Source: CANLBN01 sp965230205 (lineage in GTDB: Bacteria; Pseudomonadota; Gammaproteobacteria; Pseudomonadales; Cellvibrionaceae). From it: DNA of 64,000 bases. The DNA lies in contig OZ245996.1 in assembly GCA_965230205.1 (NCBI GenBank), forward strand, positions 2,542,001 through 2,606,000, in the 5' to 3' direction. Position 1 is the stretch's first letter; each line of letters starts with the position of its first letter. The notes beneath the pieces were generated by a model that had not been told where the DNA came from, searched no databases, and was given only the letters and a program-made list of their open reading frames with translations. The position numbers and the translations under genes were made by a program. Shown here piece after piece: positions 53,287 to 60,585 of the stretch.

Positions 53287-54056
53287 TTCGTGTTATCGCC
53301 TTAACTGAAGCGGGACGGCTATTGGGAGAACGCATCCAATGCTTGTTATCAAAACAGAGTCAGCTCAACGAGCTGTGGTTTAAACCTCAACCTTTTACAG
53401 AAAAAGTACAGCGAGCCTTTAAGGATGGTGACGCATTACTTTTTATCTGTGCAGCGGGTATTGTGGTTCGAACTCTGGCGCCAGTCATTAACAATAAATA
53501 TGATGATCCACCAGTTCTTGTGATGGATGAACAGGGTCAATTTGTTATCCCTCTATTGTCAGGACATGAGGGTGGCGCAAATCAATGGGGTGATGAAATA
53601 GCAAAGTTATTAGATGCTCAATTGGTATTAACAACGGCAAAGCCGTATCTTAAACCTATCTACACAGTGGGGATGGGGTGTGAGCGTCACTGCCCTAAAG
53701 AAGAGCTGATGCAACTTTTAGATAGTTGTTTACGTAAAGTCAATATATCCCTTGACGATATATGCAGTATTAACAGCATTGATATTAAGGCTGATGAAAG
53801 CGGTTTGATTCATTGCGCGGCTTCTCTTAATAAGCCTTACCATACCTTTGATAAAAGCCAGCTTAGTACGGTTGAGCATTTGCTAAGTATAAAATCTGAT
53901 TATGTCTTTAAGACTGTTGGCGTCTATGGTGTAGCAGAGTCAGCGGCATTAGTCGCTGCCCAAAATGAGACGGGTGATGTCGCTGAATTGGTGTTGAACA
54001 AAGTAAAAACTAAAAAGGCAACCTGTGCAATTGCTAGGTCTTATATAAAAGGCTGA
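53283..54056 (+). CDS. cbiG: Cobalt-precorrin-5A hydrolase CbiG
   Basis: A 257-residue protein. The N-terminal part has FICAAGIVVRTLAPVI and VIPLLSGHEGGANQWGDEIA, the CbiG_N hallmarks. The C-terminal part starts TVGMGCERHCPKEELM and ends with GVYGVAESAAL. It opens the delta-lactone of cobalt-precorrin-5A and releases the C20 fragment as acetaldehyde, a step of the cobalt-early route. Its presence, with CbiD, argues for cobalt insertion early. A 44-bp gap separates it from cobJ. Confidence 0.92.
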   Translation: MIRVIALTEAGRLLGERIQCLLSKQSQLNELWFKPQPFTEKVQRAFKDGDALLFICAAGIVVRTLAPVINNKYDDPPVLVMDEQGQFVIPLLSGHEGGANQWGDEIAKLLDAQLVLTTAKPYLKPIYTVGMGCERHCPKEELMQLLDSCLRKVNISLDDICSINSIDIKADESGLIHCAASLNKPYHTFDKSQLSTVEHLLSIKSDYVFKTVGVYGVAESAALVAAQNETGDVAELVLNKVKTKKATCAIARSYIKG

Positions 54057-54100
54057 GCATTTTTTGATGCTTTTAAAGATAAAATTAAAATAGGAAATAT

Positions 54101-54877
54101 ATGAGTAAGTTGTATCTTATTAGTGCTGGTCCAGGTGACAGGGATCTGGTGGCCCCCAAAGCGATACAGGCAATTTCAGCCTGTAGTGATTTAGTTGCTT
54201 ATGGACTCTATTTAGAATTACTCGGTGACGTTTGCAACGATAAAACTCATCATGACTTACCACTGGGTGAAGAAATTGGCCGTGCTCGTTTAGCCTTAGA
54301 CTTGGCTGCCAGTGGTAAAGCGACGGCGTTAATTTCCAGTGGCGACATCGGTATTTATGCTATGGCGACCTTGGTATTCGAACTGTTAGATCAACAACTG
54401 GCTGAACATGAGGAACATCCTGAATGGCTAGATGTAGATATTGAAGTGGTGCCAGGTATTTCTGCAATGCAGGCCGGCGCCAGTAGGGTAGGTGCTTTAT
54501 TGGGCCATGACTTTTGTACGATATCGTTATCTGATTTGCTAACGCCTTGGCAAACGATTGAAAAGCGCTTACATGCCTGTGGTCAAGGGGATTTTGTTGT
54601 GTCTTTTTATAATCCTCGTTCAAAAAAACGCGATTGGCAAATTAATACTGCACGGGATATTTTATTAGAATACCGTCCAGCCACAACACCCGTATTGTTA
54701 GGAAGGCAACTAACTCGTGAAGATGAAAGCATAGCGATCACTACATTGGGTCAACTACATTCTGACGATGTTGATATGTTTACCCTGGTTTCCGTCGGGA
54801 ATAGTGAAAGCCGCCATATTATTAATGGCTCGAAAGAGTGGGTATATACGCCGAGAGGATACAGTAAAAAATTATGA
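54101..54877 (+). CDS. cobJ: Precorrin-3B C17-methyltransferase (CobJ/CbiH)
   Basis: A 258-residue methyltransferase. LYLISAGPGDRDLVAPKAIQ is the first motif, ALISSGDIGIYAMATLVFEL the second, VVPGISAMQAGASRVGALLG the third. FVVSFYNPRSKKRDWQ and VLLGRQLTREDE are diagnostic of CobJ/CbiH. It drives ring contraction with methylation at C17. No Fe-S extension or CbiG fusion is seen. A four-base overlap with cobM follows. Confidence 0.92.
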   Translation: MSKLYLISAGPGDRDLVAPKAIQAISACSDLVAYGLYLELLGDVCNDKTHHDLPLGEEIGRARLALDLAASGKATALISSGDIGIYAMATLVFELLDQQLAEHEEHPEWLDVDIEVVPGISAMQAGASRVGALLGHDFCTISLSDLLTPWQTIEKRLHACGQGDFVVSFYNPRSKKRDWQINTARDILLEYRPATTPVLLGRQLTREDESIAITTLGQLHSDDVDMFTLVSVGNSESRHIINGSKEWVYTPRGYSKKL

Positions 54878-55686
54878 CCGTTTATTTTATTGGTGCTGGT
54901 CCAGGCGACCCTGAGTTAATTACCGTTAAGGCACAACGATTAATTAATCAATGTCCTATTATTTTATATGCGGGTTCTTTAGTGCCTCGTGCTATTTTTG
55001 CAGATGTAGAAGCAACGGCAGAAAAAATTATCGATACAGCCTCTATTCATTTAGACGATATTATTCATCATATAACAATGGCACATGAAGCAGGTAAAGA
55101 TGTAGCTCGTGTGCATTCGGGTGACCCTTCTCTCTACGGTGCGATTGGTGAGCAAATCCGCCGCCTTGAAGGTCTAAATATCGACTATGAGATTATTCCC
55201 GGTGTAACAGCAACATCGGCATCGGCTGCATGGTTAGGCAAGGAGTTGACGCTGTCTGGTGTATCGCAAACGATTATTATGACTCGTTACGAGGGTAAAA
55301 CCCCTTTTCCGGAAAGAGAGCGCCTGCCTGCCTTAGCGGCTACCGGTGCAACCTTGGCGATTCACTTAGGTGTTACTCGTATTCATAAAATTGTGGAAGA
55401 GTTGATTCCTTTTTATGGGGAAGACTGTCCAGTAGCCGTATGTTATCGCACCAGTTGGTCTGATCAGGATAAAGTCATTGGTGTGCTAAGCGATATTGTT
55501 GAAAAGGTCAGAGAGAAAAAATTTACGCGGACTTCTTTAATTCTAGTTGGGCCAGTACTCGGCACCGATGAGTTTAGGGATTCCTATCTATACGACGAAA
55601 CAAAAGCTCATGTTTATCGCCCTAAAGTAAAACCAAAGACAGCGAGAAATGTGGATAGTTTACAGGCGCACCCAACATTGAAATAG
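54874..55686 (+). CDS. cobM: Precorrin-4 C11-methyltransferase (CobM/CbiF)
   Basis: A 270-residue methyltransferase. VYFIGAGPGDPELITVKAQR opens it, then IILYAGSLVPRAIF (CobM/CbiF hallmark), VARVHSGDPSLYGAIGEQIR and IIPGVTATSASAAWLGKELT. It methylates C11. This is the last gene of the operon visible; cobQ, cobD, cobC, cobU/P and cobS/V are not in the window. The following 400 bp separate it from the integron. Confidence 0.93.
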   Translation: MTVYFIGAGPGDPELITVKAQRLINQCPIILYAGSLVPRAIFADVEATAEKIIDTASIHLDDIIHHITMAHEAGKDVARVHSGDPSLYGAIGEQIRRLEGLNIDYEIIPGVTATSASAAWLGKELTLSGVSQTIIMTRYEGKTPFPERERLPALAATGATLAIHLGVTRIHKIVEELIPFYGEDCPVAVCYRTSWSDQDKVIGVLSDIVEKVREKKFTRTSLILVGPVLGTDEFRDSYLYDETKAHVYRPKVKPKTARNVDSLQAHPTLK

Positions 55687-55772
55687 GACCTTTAAAAAAC
55701 TCACAATCAATATGTTATTTTTAATATATTTAGTAATTACAAAATATTAATTTTAATTATTATCATAGGATA

Positions 55773-55919
55773 AAGCGCTCCCATTCATCGCGTAAATACA
55801 AGGCTGAAGATATCGTTCGAGTTCAGCCTGATGAATATTTATCTCAGATAATGGTAAGTGATAAAAAAGGTAATCAGGAACGAATGACGATAACAAGCGT
55901 TGAGCCTTTGTTGGCTTAG
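55773..55919 (+). pseudogene. Possible degraded coding remnant between cobM and the integron
   Basis: The 405-bp gap between cobM and intI (55687-56091) holds no intact gene. One stretch reads without a stop for 48 codons (QPDEYLSQIMVSDKKGNQER in part) but has no usable start. Immediately after its stop a different frame reads FDTLLWDDNKIIGLIGDM, which also looks protein-like. This suggests a frameshifted relic. I cannot name the parent gene. Confidence 0.25.
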
Positions 55920-56091
55920 GCTTTGATACATTGTTATGGGATGATAATAAAATAATCGGCCTGATAGGCGATATGAAAAGATTTTCAATATCACCTAAAA
56001 TAATAGGGTAAGGTTTTTTTAACTGCTCTTAATAAGAGAGAATATCCTAAAATGTTCGTTATACACAGGTACTTTATGGTGTTCTTTAGCG

Positions 56092-57051
56092 CTACAACAG
56101 GTCAACCGGACTGGTAGTCCCCGCTCTTGCCTGTCCAACCACATGTGTATAAATTTCAGTTGTTCTAATATCTGCATGGCCTAATAATTCTTGGACTGTT
56201 CTAATGTCACTACCTGATTGCAGTAGCTGAGTAGCAAAGGAATGCCGAAAGGTATGAGCTGTGACCCGCTTCATTAGTTCACTAGCTTTGACCGCCTGTC
56301 TCAATTGTTTGGCAAATGCAGAATCATGAATATGATGTCGACAAATATAACCATCATAAGGATGCGTGCAACGCGTGGAAGACGGAAATAAATACTGCCA
56401 CGAAAAATCTTTTACTATTCGTCCATATTTACGTTGCAACGAAGGTGCAACGGATGTCATACCATAACCGTCATCCAAATCCTGTTGATGAACCTTTTTT
56501 GAACACTCGATTTGTTCGTGCAATGCTGGTACTAAGGATTCAGGCAACATCGTGTAACGATCTTTACCACCTTTACCGCGAAATACCAAAATAGACTGAT
56601 TATGGAAATCAATATCTTTAATTCTCAGCGCAAGTACTTCCTTAATTCTGAAACCGCATCCATAAAGCATGGATGTAATAAGGCGATATTTACCTCGCAT
56701 GTGGCTCAAAATAGCAGCGACCTCAGCGGGTGAAAGTACCGTTGGTAAATTCCGTGGTCGTTTAGCAAAGCCATATTGCAAGCCTTCGATTGATCTATGC
56801 AATATATGGCGGTACATAAAAATAATGGCGCACAGTGCTTGGTTTTGAGTCGCAGCACTGACACCTCTATTAACCGCCATATGATTTAAAAACCGCTCAA
56901 TCTCCTGGTTACCCATATCTGTTGGATGCCTTTTGTCATTAAATAAAATGAAGTGTCTTATCCAGTAAAGATAGGTTTTCTCAGTGCGTAGGCTGTAATG
57001 GCGTGTGCGTAACTCCGTTCTCACACTTTCCATGAAAGGGGATCGTGGCAT
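56092..57051 (-). CDS. intI: Integron integrase (IntI-type tyrosine recombinase)
   Basis: A 319-residue tyrosine recombinase. The N-terminal SAM-like domain includes LRTRHYSLRTEKTYLYWIRH. Catalytic residues are Arg135 (GCGFRIKEVL), Lys160/163 (FRGKGGKDRYTMLP), His266 and Arg269 (TAHTFRHSFATQLL), His292 (LLGHADIRTTEIY) and nucleophile Tyr301. The integron-specific insertion lies at about 189-240, with SWQYLFPSS and HPYDGYICRHHIHDS, which distinguishes IntI from XerC/D. It recombines attI with attC and attC with attC. It is transcribed away from the cassettes, with a LexA-type box 19-34 bases before the start. Confidence 0.93.
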   Translation of the reverse strand: MPRSPFMESVRTELRTRHYSLRTEKTYLYWIRHFILFNDKRHPTDMGNQEIERFLNHMAVNRGVSAATQNQALCAIIFMYRHILHRSIEGLQYGFAKRPRNLPTVLSPAEVAAILSHMRGKYRLITSMLYGCGFRIKEVLALRIKDIDFHNQSILVFRGKGGKDRYTMLPESLVPALHEQIECSKKVHQQDLDDGYGMTSVAPSLQRKYGRIVKDFSWQYLFPSSTRCTHPYDGYICRHHIHDSAFAKQLRQAVKASELMKRVTAHTFRHSFATQLLQSGSDIRTVQELLGHADIRTTEIYTHVVGQARAGTTSPVDLL

Positions 57052-57069
57052 GGCGTTAACTCCCTATAA

Positions 57070-57085
57070 CTGTATGTACGTACAG
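57070..57085. promoter_or_regulatory. LexA (SOS) box upstream of intI
   Basis: CTGTATGTACGTACAG is a perfect 16-base palindrome fitting the LexA consensus CTGT-N8-ACAG, placed 19-34 bases before the intI start. LexA repression of integron integrases is known in other integrons, so the integrase here is likely induced by DNA damage. Confidence 0.85.
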
Positions 57086-57147
57086 TTATAACTGAATTTA
57101 GGCCAAATGCCAAGCACAGATCTCGTGAGAAACACTACTTCAATGTC

Positions 57148-57177
57148 TTGATTATCCCAAAAGATAGCTTTTAACAT
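57148..57177 (+). promoter_or_regulatory. Possible cassette promoter (Pc)
   Basis: TTGATT and TAACAT hexamers separated by 18 bases face the cassette array from the intI-attI interval. Each matches the consensus at four of six positions. Position fits a Pc promoter, but the match is weak. The rest of 57086-57383 shows no clear feature. Confidence 0.25.
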
Positions 57178-57383
57178 ATTGATTTGCTTAGCTTTTAAAA
57201 TTGCTTTTGAGTGCATATACGACCTTACCAGGGGCTCGTTAAATACAGAGTCGCGTTTTCTCCAGTAGAGTTGGTGTGAGTTTATTGCTGTAAGTTATTG
57301 AGTTTGATAGAGTTTGCGCTTCAGATTAACGCGGAATTTGGTTGTGGGTAAGTGGGATAAACACGAATTCCGACTAATATACT

Positions 57384-57390
57384 GTTAGGC
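57384..57390 (+). other. attI: attI recombination core
   Basis: GTTAGGC immediately precedes the first cassette. Its reverse complement GCCTAAC is exactly the R'' box of the attC of cassette 1, as expected if TTAGGC is the leading end of that cassette. The upstream limit of attI cannot be defined by eye. Confidence 0.8.
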
Positions 57391-57393
57391 TCT

Positions 57394-57834
57394 ATGGATA
57401 CCGAAGAATACATAACTAAACTATTTGTCGATGCAGGGTGGCATGAAGGCCGCCAAGTCGAGGGCATAAATCAGGCTTCAAACTCATCCAGTACTGCCCA
57501 CAAAAATGCAGCGGCCGTGCTGGCCGAATTTGGTGGTCTCGATGTGGGGGAAGTCGGCCCTGGAAGAGAGCTTTCCGCAAGTGACATATCGTTTAGAACT
57601 CAGGCGTTTGATTTTGGAAATGAGTTCCACAACTATTGGCAAAGTCTAGAGGTGTCTTTGTTTGCTTTTGCTTCAGCACATCACGACCATATGTTGCTAC
57701 TAGTTGACGACGAAAATAGCTTTTACATATTTACTGATCCAGACGAGCAGCTGTATAAAGTAGGCAGCTTCGAAGAAACAATGAAAAGGGTGTTGTTGGG
57801 TATCAATTATGGTGCAGCGCTTGAAAAAGCCTAA
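57394..57834 (+). CDS. Cassette 1: SUKH-3-like immunity protein
   Basis: A 146-residue protein. LFVDAGWHEGRQVEG near residue 10, then NAAAVLAEFGGLDVGEVGPGR, and a later FYIFTDPDEQLYKVGSFEETM match the SUKH-3 group of SUKH-fold proteins, which mostly act as immunity proteins against nuclease and other polymorphic toxins. No toxin is encoded next to it. The ATG lies only three bases after the attI core, so no cassette-borne ribosome site exists and initiation must use attI sequence. The stop lies inside the attC R'' box. Confidence 0.72.
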   Translation: MDTEEYITKLFVDAGWHEGRQVEGINQASNSSSTAHKNAAAVLAEFGGLDVGEVGPGRELSASDISFRTQAFDFGNEFHNYWQSLEVSLFAFASAHHDHMLLLVDDENSFYIFTDPDEQLYKVGSFEETMKRVLLGINYGAALEKA

Positions 57835-57912
57835 CAAGTGCATGTTGTTCGCCCACTTCGTGGGCTGGGACCTCCGCACTGCGTGCTCCGTCCCCAAATG
57901 CAGGCGTTAAGT
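57829..57912 (+). other. attC: attC site of cassette 1
   Basis: R'' GCCTAAC and R' GTTAAGT bound 84 bases with internal inverted repeats (for example CCCACTTCGTGGGC). R'' is the exact complement of the attI-side core GTTAGGC. Confidence 0.85.
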
Positions 57913-57925
57913 TTCCAAGGAAGTC

Positions 57926-58276
57926 ATGAGTCAGAAAGTTGAAATTATAGAGCTTGGTTTTTCGGTTGCAGACGCCGAAGATATCACTTTCAAATATGAC
58001 GGTGCTGACCTCGTATTGGAGTTCAACGATTGGCAGGAAAACCACATCACTATTAAGTGTGAAAATACTCTAGGTTTTAAATTTCAAAATGCAGAGTACG
58101 AGCTTTCTGAATCAGAGCGCTTTGACTCTTGTCATATCGTACATGACTCCGAGTGGGTAAAAGAGCACCTTAAGCAAGGAGAGGCTTGGGAAGGTGAAAA
58201 TTGGCTCCATTATAAATTAAACTTTAATGCGGCTGGTGTCGTCGAGGTTCTATGTTCCGAGCTAGCCAAAACTTAA
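57926..58276 (+). CDS. Cassette 2: hypothetical acidic protein
   Basis: A 116-residue acidic soluble protein, beta-rich at the start (VEIIELGFSVADAEDITFKY) with aromatic residues in FNDWQENHITIK and WEGENWLHYKLNF. No family is recognised. Size, acidity and cassette context resemble immunity proteins of polymorphic toxins, which is inference only. The stop codon is part of the R'' box of its attC. Confidence 0.6.
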   Translation: MSQKVEIIELGFSVADAEDITFKYDGADLVLEFNDWQENHITIKCENTLGFKFQNAEYELSESERFDSCHIVHDSEWVKEHLKQGEAWEGENWLHYKLNFNAAGVVEVLCSELAKT

Positions 58277-58331
58277 CAAAGGTAGGCAGCAGGACCTCGC
58301 TGACGCTCGGCCTCTGCTACCGGCGTTAAGT
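58271..58331 (+). other. attC: attC site of cassette 2
   Basis: R'' ACTTAAC and R' GTTAAGT bound 61 bases, the shortest attC here. The internal arms pair (GGTAGGCAGCAG with CTGCTACC-type sequence). R'' exactly complements the cassette's own leading GTTAAGT. Confidence 0.85.
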
Positions 58332-58346
58332 TTACTAAGAGAAAAT

Positions 58347-58637
58347 ATGCCAATTAATCTAATTGACTATACAAATTCTGAGGAAGGCCAAAAAGGTAAA
58401 TCTTTAGGTGGCATTTGCAAAGGTGAATGGGAAATGCCGAAGCAGGTAGAAGCGTTAGAGGTTTGGCTGAAGGAAAAAGGACAGAAGTTACCACCAGGAG
58501 ACTATTTAGCTGATATAGGTTTTAGCCCACGAAAAGGTGCTCTAGGTGGTGGAGCTGTTCTTACACCAGAAGCCATGGCAATTATGTCCTCAATCGGCAT
58601 GACCCTTTTTCTTTCTGAGTACCCAAATGATGATTAG
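58347..58637 (+). CDS. Cassette 3: hypothetical protein
   Basis: A 96-residue protein. Early KGKSLGGICKGEWEMPKQVE, then a glycine-rich FSPRKGALGGGAVLTPEAM and a short hydrophobic end. No family is recognised. It has a standard ATG with AAGAGAAA upstream. The single cassette gene lies between two attC sites. Confidence 0.55.
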   Translation: MPINLIDYTNSEEGQKGKSLGGICKGEWEMPKQVEALEVWLKEKGQKLPPGDYLADIGFSPRKGALGGGAVLTPEAMAIMSSIGMTLFLSEYPNDD

Positions 58638-58643
58638 TATCAA

Positions 58644-58718
58644 ACTTAACAAGCTTAGGTTGCGGAAAATTTACTGCGCCTTCGGCTCCGTAATTTTCCG
58701 CAACTAAAGGCGTTATAA
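58644..58718 (+). other. attC: attC site of cassette 3
   Basis: R'' ACTTAAC and R' GTTATAA bound 75 bases. The long arms GTTGCGGAAAATTTACTG and GTAATTTTCCGCAACT pair almost perfectly. R'' exactly complements the cassette's leading GTTAAGT. Confidence 0.85.
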
Positions 58719-58725
58719 GTAAATC

Positions 58726-59055
58726 ATGTTCGAAAAAATCGTAAGCATTTTTAAAAACAAGAAACCGGAATGGTACGAACCAGAAGATCCGACTCCACGC
58801 GAACAATGTCCGTGTTGTGACTATATTTCTCTAGCAGAGCGTGGTAATTATTTAATATGCCCAATCTGCTTTTGGGAAGATGACGGCCAAGATGTAGATG
58901 AACTTGATTTAGGGTCTGGCCCTAATCACGGGATCACTCTTAGAGAAGGCAGGCACAATTTTAAAGAATTCGGTTCATGTGAATTAGCTATGAAAAAACA
59001 TGTGATCTCAGAAAGCGAGCGTAAGAAGTATGAACATAAACCGAGAAACTTATAA
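58726..59055 (+). CDS. Cassette 4: CPCC cysteine-rich protein
   Basis: A 109-residue protein. EQCPCCDYISLAERGNYLIC and CPICFWEDDGQDVD are the cysteine pairs of the CPCC family, probably binding zinc. LGSGPNHGITLREGRHNFKE continues the family pattern. CPCC proteins are common in toxin-immunity neighbourhoods and in integron cassettes; a direct function is not established. The stop lies in the attC R'' box. Confidence 0.78.
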   Translation: MFEKIVSIFKNKKPEWYEPEDPTPREQCPCCDYISLAERGNYLICPICFWEDDGQDVDELDLGSGPNHGITLREGRHNFKEFGSCELAMKKHVISESERKKYEHKPRNL

Positions 59056-59130
59056 CAAGGCACGCCAGTTGAAAAATATTACGTTTCGCTTCGCTGCACT
59101 ACATATTTTCAACTGCGCTTGGCGTTATAC
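59050..59130 (+). other. attC: attC site of cassette 4
   Basis: R'' TTATAAC and R' GTTATAC bound 81 bases with paired arms (CCAGTTGAAAAATAT and ATATTTTCAACTG). R'' exactly complements the cassette's leading GTTATAA. Confidence 0.85.
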
Positions 59131-59341
59131 CTCAAAACCCTTCAACAATTCCTTCTAAATTAAATCCAAATTAATTTCAAAACCTGTTGATTCTTACAGT
59201 ATTTTAGTGCGTAATAGGTGGGCAGTTTTCACGCAAAGAAAGGTATTTTTATCGTAAAATTTTTACTTAAATAATCGCTACTCCTAGGTGCTACCAACAC
59301 CTAGAAGCAGCTAACCACAACAGATATCGAGAGTATCCATC

Positions 59342-59608
59342 ATGGCTAAACGTACTATACAGCTAGAGCCTCGCTCGGCCCAAGAAAAATCTTCATCCTT
59401 CCGTAAACTCAAAGTCCGCAAAGGCTATTATCACTATCAACACGGTGATTTTCAGCCCCGTCAAAACCACCGTTCTTGCCAGCCTGTACCGTGGGTGCAA
59501 ATAAAAGGTTATTGGCTCAATCAAGCAGGCTTTACTATTGGCACACAATTAAACGTGCAGGTGCAAAATGGTTGTATTACTATCAAACCCCAATCTTCCC
59601 CCAGTTAA
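59342..59608 (+). CDS. Cassette 5: SymE-like toxin
   Basis: An 88-residue protein. RKLKVRKGYYHYQHG near residue 21, then VPWVQIKGYWLNQAGFTIGT and VQVQNGCITIKP, match SymE-family proteins, an AbrB-like fold. E. coli SymE is an SOS-induced type I toxin held down by the antisense RNA SymR. About 210 bases of leader precede the start, longer than in other cassettes, with an inverted repeat CTAGGTG/CACCTAG at 59284-59304. This leaves room for its own promoter or an antisense RNA. No LexA box is obvious there. Confidence 0.72.
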   Translation: MAKRTIQLEPRSAQEKSSSFRKLKVRKGYYHYQHGDFQPRQNHRSCQPVPWVQIKGYWLNQAGFTIGTQLNVQVQNGCITIKPQSSPS

Positions 59609-59654
59609 GTATCTGGGGTATATTCAGTCTATAAGCCAGCTCATACTTGGGCTG

Positions 59655-59758
59655 GTATAACAAAGCAAAGCACTCGGATTTGGTAAAGCAGTCACTTTTT
59701 TTGCAAAAAGCGCAAAAAAACCGCCAACTTCACCAAGCCCGTGTTTGAAGCGTTAAAA
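59655..59758 (+). other. attC: attC site of cassette 5
   Basis: R'' GTATAAC and R' GTTAAAA bound 104 bases. R'' exactly complements the leading GTTATAC. It is very similar to the next attC, sharing CCGCCAACTTCACCAAGCCC and GTGTTTGAAGCGTTA. Confidence 0.85.
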
Positions 59759-59766
59759 GGCAAAAG

Positions 59767-60177
59767 ATGAAGAATTTAACAATTTCTATAACAGTGCTCC
59801 TAGCTTTATTGATGAGTTCCCTAGGCTTTTCTCAGGTTAAAAAATCTGAATTATGCTTTAGCAGCCCCTATGATCTGTTTAAAAAGCACCCTAATGTTTT
59901 TGAAAGAGCTAAATTTGCAGCTGTCCGCCAAGAAGGCGCTAATGAAAATGTCCTAGCACTTAGGATAACGAAGTCTCTTTCTAGTTCAAATCAGCTATCA
60001 AAAAACGGCTATGATGTTGGCGATAGAATCTTCGAAATCTGTGGTAATAGCATGCAAAACCTTTTTAATGCTTCAAAAGAGGCACCAGTTTGTTGCTCAG
60101 ATGGTTATCCATTTAAAATTTCTGTAGTAGGTAGCAATTCATCAAGCGCAAAGCATAAATCAAATGTTTCACCATAA
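59767..60177 (+). CDS. Cassette 6: exported protein with PDZ-like segment
   Basis: A 136-residue protein with a signal peptide (cleavage near GFSQ, about residue 22). Cysteines occur at CFSS, EICG and VCCSDG. A middle stretch LSKNGYDVGDRIFEICG resembles the carboxylate-loop to strand region of a PDZ domain, but the domain seems incomplete. No function is assigned. An AAAAGGCAAAAG ribosome site lies ahead of the start. Confidence 0.5.
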   Translation: MKNLTISITVLLALLMSSLGFSQVKKSELCFSSPYDLFKKHPNVFERAKFAAVRQEGANENVLALRITKSLSSSNQLSKNGYDVGDRIFEICGNSMQNLFNASKEAPVCCSDGYPFKISVVGSNSSSAKHKSNVSP

Positions 60178-60182
60178 ATACC

Positions 60183-60288
60183 TTTTAACAAGTCAAAGCA
60201 CAGCGGACTTGGTAAAGCTGTCACCCTTTTTGCAAAAAAGCGCAAAAAGGCCGCCAACTTCACCAAGCCCGTGTTTGAAGCGTTATGA
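60183..60288 (+). other. attC: attC site of cassette 6
   Basis: R'' TTTTAAC and R' GTTATGA bound 106 bases. R'' exactly complements the leading GTTAAAA. Near-twin of the preceding attC. The R' end overlaps the stop codon of the minus-strand parE of cassette 7. Confidence 0.85.
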
Positions 60289-60585
60289 GTCACCGAAATT
60301 AGAGGTAACGTCCATACTTTTGTGAAGGATACGTATTATTTTAATTTTTTTGGGGGAAGTAACTTTATAAAAAATTATATGGCTACCTTGTGGAAATTTT
60401 TGATAACCAGTCTTTATATGCTCACAAGCTTTGCCAATCGAGGGAGTTTCTGCAAGCATATGAAACGAATCATCAAATTGCTTAATGTAAGCGTTTCGTT
60501 GTGTAAGCCCCCAACGTTTTTCAGTAAATCTTGCTATAGCTTTCAAGTCAGATTTAGCTCGTTGGGTTAATGTAAATGAGTTCAT
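60283..60585 (-). CDS. parE: Cassette 7: ParE-type toxin
   Basis: A 100-residue RelE/ParE-fold toxin. FTLTQRAKSDLKAIARFTEKRWG opens it (core AKSDLKAIARFTEKRWG), then IGKACEHIKTGYQKFPQGSHIIFYK and IKIIRILHKSMD. The KIIRILHKSMD end is the ParE pattern; ParE proteins poison DNA gyrase. It is encoded opposite to the cassette array and downstream of the antitoxin with a four-base overlap. Its TAA stop (60283-60285) is made from the TTA of the cassette recombination core. Confidence 0.85.
   Translation of the reverse strand: MNSFTLTQRAKSDLKAIARFTEKRWGLTQRNAYIKQFDDSFHMLAETPSIGKACEHIKTGYQKFPQGSHIIFYKVTSPKKIKIIRILHKSMDVTSNFGDS

Noticed and set aside
56092..57051. XerC/XerD or phage integrase as identity of the tyrosine recombinase
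   Set aside because: The insertion at about residues 189-240 and the adjacent attI and attC sites identify an integron integrase.
59658..60288. Two long similar intergenic blocks as a transposon-type repeat
   Set aside because: Both have R'' and R' boxes matching their cassettes and internal dyads of attC sites; no transposase is present.
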